From positions 310,001-374,000 of the forward strand of contig NZ_JACVMN010000001.1 in NCBI RefSeq assembly GCF_014698935.1: a stretch of DNA of 64,000 bases, read 5' to 3'. Of the stretch, positions 59,449 through 64,000 are shown one piece after another. Position 1 is the stretch's first letter; the number at the start of each line of letters is the position of its first letter. The notes beneath the pieces were generated by a model. The model saw nothing but the letters and a program-made list of their open reading frames with translations, ran no database searches and was not told the DNA's origin. The position numbers and the translations under genes are program-made. Source of the stretch: Flagellimonas sp. S3867. GTDB taxonomy: Bacteria; Bacteroidota; Bacteroidia; Flavobacteriales; Flavobacteriaceae.

Positions 59449-59813
59449 AGTTTTATATCATTAACTAGTTGTTTTTAGATAAACACCATATGCTTTTGCT
59501 AAGCATTAACTGATCTAATCAAGGAAAATAAGGAGATGTTGACGTTCAGAGTCAAAGGAATTTACCAGTACCGTAATGTATTTGATGGAAAGCGGGTTTG
59601 GGTTGATGGGATTTTTTAATAAAGAGGTCAATTGATGACCTTAAGCATCATATTTTGACACTTTGTTTCAGATTGAGGTGAAATTTCCTGTGATTCTCCC
59701 TCACGATAAGCTCAGGATGACATTGTTCGACCAAGCACGGCCTACCCTTTGCCATTCTTCAATCTTAAATAACAATACAGATTGAAATTTTCTAGACTCT
59801 TGTTTATAGCCTA
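59449..59813. other. Intergenic region between the adhesin gene and uvrA
   Basis: About 365 bp with no credible gene. It should hold the promoter of the adhesin operon on the minus strand, but no exact TAnnTTTG was found. It contains a dispersed-repeat-like element (59701-59722) and an 8-bp inverted repeat TTCAATCT/AGATTGAA (59758-59765 and 59779-59786), which could slow transcription leaving uvrA but lacks a T run. Confidence 0.5.
59701..59722 (-). repeat. Dispersed intergenic repeat-like element
   Basis: On the plus strand 59708-59722 reads AAGCTCAGGATGACA, the core of a TTCGACAAGCTCAGGATGACA-type sequence found between genes in many bacterial genomes. A degenerate relative is at 47920-47940. 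Recognised from memory, not by search. Confidence 0.45.
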
Positions 59814-62591
59814 TTATAATTTTGCCCTTAAATAAGTAGCGGTATACGACTCTTTGTTTTGAATCAATTCCTCAGGGGTGCCTTCAGCGACCAGATACCC
59901 GCCATTTTCACCACCTTCTGGACCTAAATCGATTATGTAGTCCGCACATTTTATCAATTCAATATTGTGCTCGATTACGATAACGGAATGTCCTTTGGAA
60001 ATTAATTCGTCAAAGGATTTAAGCAATTTTTTGATATCATGAAAATGTAACCCTGTCGTGGGTTCATCAAAGATGAAAAGGGCTTTTTCCTTGGTATTTC
60101 CCTTCACTAAGAAAGAAGCTAATTTGATTCGCTGTGCCTCGCCACCGGAAAGGGTAGAGGAGGACTGTCCCAAAGTAACATAGCCCAAACCTACATCTTG
60201 CAGGGGTTGTAACTTGTTTACGATTTTGGTTTGTTCGTAGGTTTTGAAATGGGCAATGGCCTCGTCGATGGTCAAATTCAGGATGTCATCTATACTTTTT
60301 CCTTCAAACTTGACCTCGAGGATTTCTTTTTTAAAGCGTTTGCCCAAGCAGACATCACATTCGAGATGCACATCGGCCATAAATTGCATTTCCACAGTAA
60401 TTTCTCCTTCACCCTTGCATTTTTCACAGCGCCCTCCATCAACATTAAAGGAAAAGTGTTTGGCTTGATAACCACGTAACTTGCTTAATTTTTGTGAAGC
60501 AAACAATGCTCGAATATCATCATAAGCCTTTATATAGGTCACAGGGTTGGAACGCGAAGAACGCCCAATGGGATTTTGATCTACAAATTCCACATGTTTA
60601 ATGTGGGAATAGTTGCCCTCCACCTTGGTAAATTGACCGGCCTTTTCTCCATAACCTCCTACTTCCTTTAATATAGTAGGATACAAAATCTTTCGGACAA
60701 GGGTGCTTTTTCCACTTCCTGAAACTCCGGTTACCACCGTAAGCATATTCAATGGAAAGGTGACGTTGATGTTTTTCAGGTTGTTCTCGCGCGCACCAAT
60801 TATTTGAATATGATATTTGGAATTCCGACGTTCGGAAGGAACTTCAATTTCCTTGGTGCCGTTTAAATAATCTGCCGTTAAGGAATTGGCCTTTAAAATG
60901 GCATCCAAACTTCCTGTGGCCACCACCTCACCTCCGAGAGTGCCGGCTTCGGGGCCAATATCGATGACTTCATCGGCAGCTTTCATAATGTCTTCATCAT
61001 GTTCTACCACAATAACGGTATTGCCCAAATCCCGAAGGGATAACAATACCCCAATCAGGTTTTCGGTGTCTTTCGGATGCAAACCGATACTGGGTTCATC
61101 CAATATGTACATGGAGCCCACTAAACTACTCCCCAGCGAAGTTGCCAAATTGATACGTTGACTTTCTCCACCAGATAAGGTATTGGATTTTCGATTTAAG
61201 GTCAAGTAACTGAGTCCAACTTTACTTAAAAAATCCAATCTCGTGGTGATTTCTTTGAGCAATCGTTTTGCGATGGTGCTATCGTGTTCGGACAATTGCA
61301 GTGCTTCAAAAAAGGGAATCAGCCTTTTTATGGGCTGTTCGATTAAATCTGAAATCGAATGTCCATCTACTTTTACATAGTTGGCCTCTTCCCGCAATCT
61401 TTTTCCTTTACAAACGGAACATTTGGTCTTTCCACGGTAGCGGGATAGCATTACCCGATTCTGGATTTTATAGCTTTTCTCTTCTAATTGTTGAAAAAAG
61501 TCGTTGATACCCATAAAGTACTCATTGCCATCCCAAACCAATTGTTTTTGTTCTTCGGTCAGTTCAAACCAAGGTTTATGGATGGGAAAATCGAATTTGT
61601 AAGCCGAATTAACCAACTGATCGCGATACCAACCCATACTTTCTCCCCGCCATGGAAAAACAGCATTCTCAAAAACTGATAAAGCGGTATTGGGAACCAC
61701 TAAATCCTCATCAATTCCGATTACATCTCCGTAGCCTTCACATTTGGGGCATGCGCCATAGGGATTATTAAAACTGAATAGATGCACATTGGGTTCCAAA
61801 AACTTTAGTCCATCCAATTCAAACTGGTTACTGAAGGTTTTGATTTCTTCATTTCCCAAGTTTTCGATGGCGCATTGTCCTTTCCCTTCAAAAAAAGCAT
61901 TGTCAACAGCATTACCCAAACGATTGTAAAAATCTTCATCTTCTTTTATGATGACTCTATCCACGACCAAATCAAATTTTTTGCCAATATCCTTAGGGAC
62001 ATTATCAATCCGAACAACTTCTCCTTTATATTTTATGCGTGCATAGCCCTGCTTGGAAAAAAGCTCCAGTGATTTAAGGGTATCCCTGTCTTCTTTTATA
62101 GTAACTGGAGCCAGCAATAATAGTTTGGATTCTTCTGGTAGTGTTTTTATATAGTTAATGACGTCGGTAACGGTATTTTTTTTGACCTCTTTCCCAGAAA
62201 CAGGAGAAATGGTCTTGCCGATACGGGCATATAGCAGCTTTAAGTAATCATATATTTCGGTAGTGGTGCCAACCGTAGATCTTGGATTTGTAGAGTTTAC
62301 TTTTTGTTCTATGGCAATAGCTGGAGCTATACCTTTAATATAGTCCACTTTGGGTTTGTCCAATTTTCCCAAAAATTGTCGGGCGTACGAAGAAAGACTT
62401 TCAACATAGCGTCTTTGCCCTTCTGCATATAAGGTATCAAATGCCAGACTGGATTTACCAGAACCGGAAAGTCCGGTGATAACCACAAGCTTGTTCCTAG
62501 GAATTACGACATCAATATTTTTAAGGTTATGTAGTTTGGCACCTTTTATGATGATATTTTTCTTAGGATCAATGTTCTGAATTGCGGGCAT
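59814..62591 (-). CDS. uvrA: Excinuclease ABC subunit A
   Basis: A 925-residue DNA-damage recognition ATPase of nucleotide excision repair. Domain 1: Walker [10 protein letters not shown] with the following UvrA signature [18 protein letters not shown]; domain 2: Walker [10 protein letters not shown], signature [12 protein letters not shown] and Walker [14 protein letters not shown]. Zinc-finger cysteine pairs are seen in [24 protein letters not shown] and CDVCLGKR. Length is close to E. coli UvrA (940). A TATCTTTG box lies on the minus strand 18 bp upstream of the ATG. The first zinc motif and the UvrB-binding insert look intact, so the protein should be functional. Confidence 0.97.
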   Translation of the reverse strand: MPAIQNIDPKKNIIIKGAKLHNLKNIDVVIPRNKLVVITGLSGSGKSSLAFDTLYAEGQRRYVESLSSYARQFLGKLDKPKVDYIKGIAPAIAIEQKVNSTNPRSTVGTTTEIYDYLKLLYARIGKTISPVSGKEVKKNTVTDVINYIKTLPEESKLLLLAPVTIKEDRDTLKSLELFSKQGYARIKYKGEVVRIDNVPKDIGKKFDLVVDRVIIKEDEDFYNRLGNAVDNAFFEGKGQCAIENLGNEEIKTFSNQFELDGLKFLEPNVHLFSFNNPYGACPKCEGYGDVIGIDEDLVVPNTALSVFENAVFPWRGESMGWYRDQLVNSAYKFDFPIHKPWFELTEEQKQLVWDGNEYFMGINDFFQQLEEKSYKIQNRVMLSRYRGKTKCSVCKGKRLREEANYVKVDGHSISDLIEQPIKRLIPFFEALQLSEHDSTIAKRLLKEITTRLDFLSKVGLSYLTLNRKSNTLSGGESQRINLATSLGSSLVGSMYILDEPSIGLHPKDTENLIGVLLSLRDLGNTVIVVEHDEDIMKAADEVIDIGPEAGTLGGEVVATGSLDAILKANSLTADYLNGTKEIEVPSERRNSKYHIQIIGARENNLKNINVTFPLNMLTVVTGVSGSGKSTLVRKILYPTILKEVGGYGEKAGQFTKVEGNYSHIKHVEFVDQNPIGRSSRSNPVTYIKAYDDIRALFASQKLSKLRGYQAKHFSFNVDGGRCEKCKGEGEITVEMQFMADVHLECDVCLGKRFKKEILEVKFEGKSIDDILNLTIDEAIAHFKTYEQTKIVNKLQPLQDVGLGYVTLGQSSSTLSGGEAQRIKLASFLVKGNTKEKALFIFDEPTTGLHFHDIKKLLKSFDELISKGHSVIVIEHNIELIKCADYIIDLGPEGGENGGYLVAEGTPEELIQNKESYTATYLRAKL

Positions 62592-62609
62592 ATGTTAAAA
62601 TTAGGGTAG

Positions 62610-62617
62610 CAAAGATA
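62610..62617 (-). promoter_or_regulatory. -7 box of uvrA
   Basis: On the minus strand TATCTTTG ends 18 bp before the uvrA ATG at 62591. No TTTG is found at the -33 distance, so it is a partial call. Confidence 0.4.
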
Positions 62618-62838
62618 CAATACCCGGCACTTAATACGTATATTGTATCAGTTGACATCTAAAAATGCCCAAATCACAACATAGTTTTTTTACAGGCATG
62701 CTGTTTTTCTATATTTGATGTGTAATTAAAAAGCTGATAGGCCTATACAGAAATAATTACTTTTTTAAAATTAAGCTGATAACTCTAAGTCTTTCTTTGT
62801 AAAGGGAGACCCCTAATTTTAACCAAAAAGTAATTTGT

Positions 62839-63420
62839 ATGGAACTGCAGATTGATGACTCGATATTAGTAAAGAATTACATTGCCGGAGATGAAAAAGC
62901 CCTTGAAGGCTTGATCAACAGGCATAACCAAAGAATTTCCAGTTTTATTTATTCTAAAGTATTGGATAGGGATGTCGCAGAAGACATCTTCCAAGATACC
63001 TTTATTAAAGTGATAAAAACACTTAAAAGGGGTACTTACAGTGAAGAGGGTAAATTTTTACCTTGGGTGATGCGAATTGCCCATAACCTGATCATCGATC
63101 ATTTCCGTAAGAACAAAAGAATGCCCAAGTTTGAAGGAAATGACGATTTCAACATCTTCTCCGTAATCAAGGATGATAAACTAAATGCTGAAAAACAAAT
63201 CATAAAAGACCAAATCGATAGTGATTTGAGCCTTTTGATTGATGAATTGCCCGAAGATCAGAAAGAAGTACTGATTATGCGTATCTATAAGGACATGAGT
63301 TTTAAGGAAATATCCGAAAACACTGGTGTCAGCATCAATACTGCCTTGGGAAGAATGCGATACGCGCTGATCAACCTAAGAAAAATCGTAAATAGAAATA
63401 ATATCGTTTTAACGAATTAA
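62839..63420 (+). CDS. ECF-type RNA polymerase sigma factor
   Basis: A 193-residue sigma-70-family factor with regions 2 and 4 only. Region 2 has YSKVLDRDVAEDIFQDTFIKVIKTL (core binding and -10 recognition helix) and PWVMRIAHNLIIDHFRKNKR; region 4 has ELPEDQKEVLIMRIYKDMSFKEISENTGVSINTALGRMRYALINLRK, a clear helix-turn-helix. No anti-sigma gene follows; the next gene encodes a 47-residue basic protein. The 247-bp upstream gap has no exact consensus promoter. The regulon is not predictable from sequence. Such stand-alone factors with a small downstream gene are common in flavobacteria. Confidence 0.92.
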   Translation: MELQIDDSILVKNYIAGDEKALEGLINRHNQRISSFIYSKVLDRDVAEDIFQDTFIKVIKTLKRGTYSEEGKFLPWVMRIAHNLIIDHFRKNKRMPKFEGNDDFNIFSVIKDDKLNAEKQIIKDQIDSDLSLLIDELPEDQKEVLIMRIYKDMSFKEISENTGVSINTALGRMRYALINLRKIVNRNNIVLTN

Positions 63421-63492
63421 TCTGCATTCCATCGAACACAGCAATATTTCCATATTAGCGGCGTTATCTAATTGTAACATTAATGCTAGAAT

Positions 63493-63636
63493 ATGGAAAA
63501 TATTTACTCTGAAGAACAAAAAACCGTTAAATCGGTAAAAGCTAGACGAGAAACAATAGACTTCTTACTTAGCTACTCAAAATCGATTAAAGTAGTCGAT
63601 TACAAAAAACACAAATTTGAAGTTACTTTAAACTAG
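63493..63636 (+). CDS. Small basic protein (47 residues) downstream of the sigma factor
   Basis: ATG at 63493, stop TAG at 63634-63636. The sequence runs MENIYSEEQKTVKSVKARRE, then a hydrophobic-amphipathic helix ending in SYSKSIKVVDY, and a short strand KKHKFEVTLN. Gene-like features are an even charged composition, no rare-codon clusters, a position 72 bp after the sigma factor, and a dedicated terminator after it. It is too short for many gene finders. No function is recognised; an anti-sigma or modulator role is only a guess from position. Confidence 0.62.
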   Translation: MENIYSEEQKTVKSVKARRETIDFLLSYSKSIKVVDYKKHKFEVTLN

Positions 63637-63653
63637 AAACTTCAAAAACTAAC

Positions 63654-63685
63654 AAAAAGAGCCGCAATTAGCGGCTCTTTTTATT
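63654..63685. terminator. Bidirectional terminator shared by the small protein gene and endonuclease III
   Basis: AAAAAGAGCCGC (63654-63665), loop AATTA, GCGGCTCTTTTTA (63671-63683). The stop codon of the minus-strand nth gene (63668-63670) lies in the loop, so the left arm of the hairpin follows the stop while the right arm is coding sequence. Confidence 0.88.
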
Positions 63686-64000
63686 TTTATGGTATTCGTT
63701 CAATACTGTTTTTCTGCCGATTGTCTTGGTTATGATGTCCTTTTCCAAATCCCAACCTCTGGCAGGAGAGTATTCACGGCCATACCAAATAATCTGTAAG
63801 TGTAGCTTGTTCCATATTTCTTTTGGAAACAATCTTTTGGCATCCCTTTCTGTCTGTACAACATTTTTTCCGTTACTAAATCCCCAACGGTACATAAGTC
63901 TGTGAATATGCGTATCCACAGGAAATGCAGGAATGCCAAATGCTTGGGATACCACGACACTTGCGGTTTTATGACCTACAGCAGGAAGTTCTTCAAGCAG
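63668..64000 (-). CDS. nth: Endonuclease III-like DNA glycosylase without Fe-S cysteines, 5' part outside window
   Basis: A base-excision repair glycosylase/AP lyase fragment of 110 residues; the start lies right of the window. The helix-hairpin-helix and catalytic Lys are visible at the window edge (LPAVGHKTASVVVSQAFG), followed by the catalytic Asp in FPVDTHIHRL and the helix KEIWNKLHLQIIWYGREY. In E. coli Nth the next part holds four cysteines for a [4Fe-4S] cluster; here the region YSPARGWDLEKDIITKTIGRK has no Cys. The ending NEYHKNKKSR is basic. Probably a Fe-S-lacking branch of the family, not a degraded gene, because the reading frame is intact and all active-site residues remain. Confidence 0.87.
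   Translation of the reverse strand: MLEELPAVGHKTASVVVSQAFGIPAFPVDTHIHRLMYRWGFSNGKNVVQTERDAKRLFPKEIWNKLHLQIIWYGREYSPARGWDLEKDIITKTIGRKTVLNEYHKNKKSR

Noticed and set aside
1..64000. tRNA, rRNA, integrase, transposase, prophage or defence-system genes
   Set aside because: None was recognised in either strand; all larger intergenic gaps were read and hold only regulatory elements or AT-rich spacer.

Overview
The window looks like a chromosomal segment from a marine member of the Flavobacteriaceae (Bacteroidota). The evidence is the moderately AT-rich sequence, Bacteroidota-type promoters (TTTG, about 19-21 bp, TAnnTTTG), a PorP/SprF-OmpA-type B sorting-domain gene set tied to the type IX secretion system, a dispersed menaquinone cluster, and many families typical of flavobacteria (DUF2853, DUF4834, DUF5117-type metalloprotease, YfhO-like protein). 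No phage, integrase, transposase, CRISPR array, rRNA or tRNA gene was seen.

Layout. 1-2006: end of a hydroxyproline-epimerase-like gene and an FAD amino-acid dehydrogenase. 2078-4038: a secreted unknown, a VOC protein and an alpha/beta hydrolase. 4111-16751: menaquinone biosynthesis (hotdog thioesterase, menF, menD, menA, menC, menE), interleaved with a DUF2853 protein, an S1-type RNA-binding protein, a SPOR membrane protein, a LytTR response regulator with a TPR histidine kinase, and a CPBP intramembrane protease. menB is not present. 16783-20450: a secreted M24 peptidase and a chimeric vWA/TonB-plug/TPR protein without a barrel. 20451-31585: metabolic and housekeeping genes (acyl-CoA carboxylase beta, ettA, fumC, arsC, and prfB with its programmed frameshift) plus small membrane or secreted unknowns. 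31668-37684: metzincin-like metalloprotease, threonine aldolase, YbaB and an S9 lipoprotein peptidase. 37757-41331: a PLP beta-replacement enzyme, an AONS/SPT-type acyltransferase and a GNAT protein, a plausible sulfonolipid (capnine) module. 41398-47915: an outer-membrane barrel, then DUF4834, YfhO-like protein, glycosyltransferase and flippase as a tightly coupled envelope operon. 48026-59448: an Arg-rich secreted protein and a minus-strand surface operon made of a 2356-residue repeat adhesin, a PorP/SprF protein and an OmpA/PD40 protein. 59814-64000: uvrA, an ECF sigma factor, a 47-residue protein and an endonuclease III without Fe-S cysteines.

How the parts relate. Menaquinone serves the respiratory chain in which fumC takes part through the TCA cycle. 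The repeat adhesin, PorP-like and OmpA-like proteins form one outer-membrane set that needs the T9SS core, which is encoded elsewhere. The proposed capnine genes would make a lipid linked to gliding in this family. The most interesting signals are the plug-without-barrel chimera, a 10-bp direct repeat with 21-bp period between a LytTR regulator and a kinase, the candidate sulfonolipid module, a very recent 363-bp repeat duplication inside the adhesin, the prfB frameshift site, and promoters that sit almost on the start codon.
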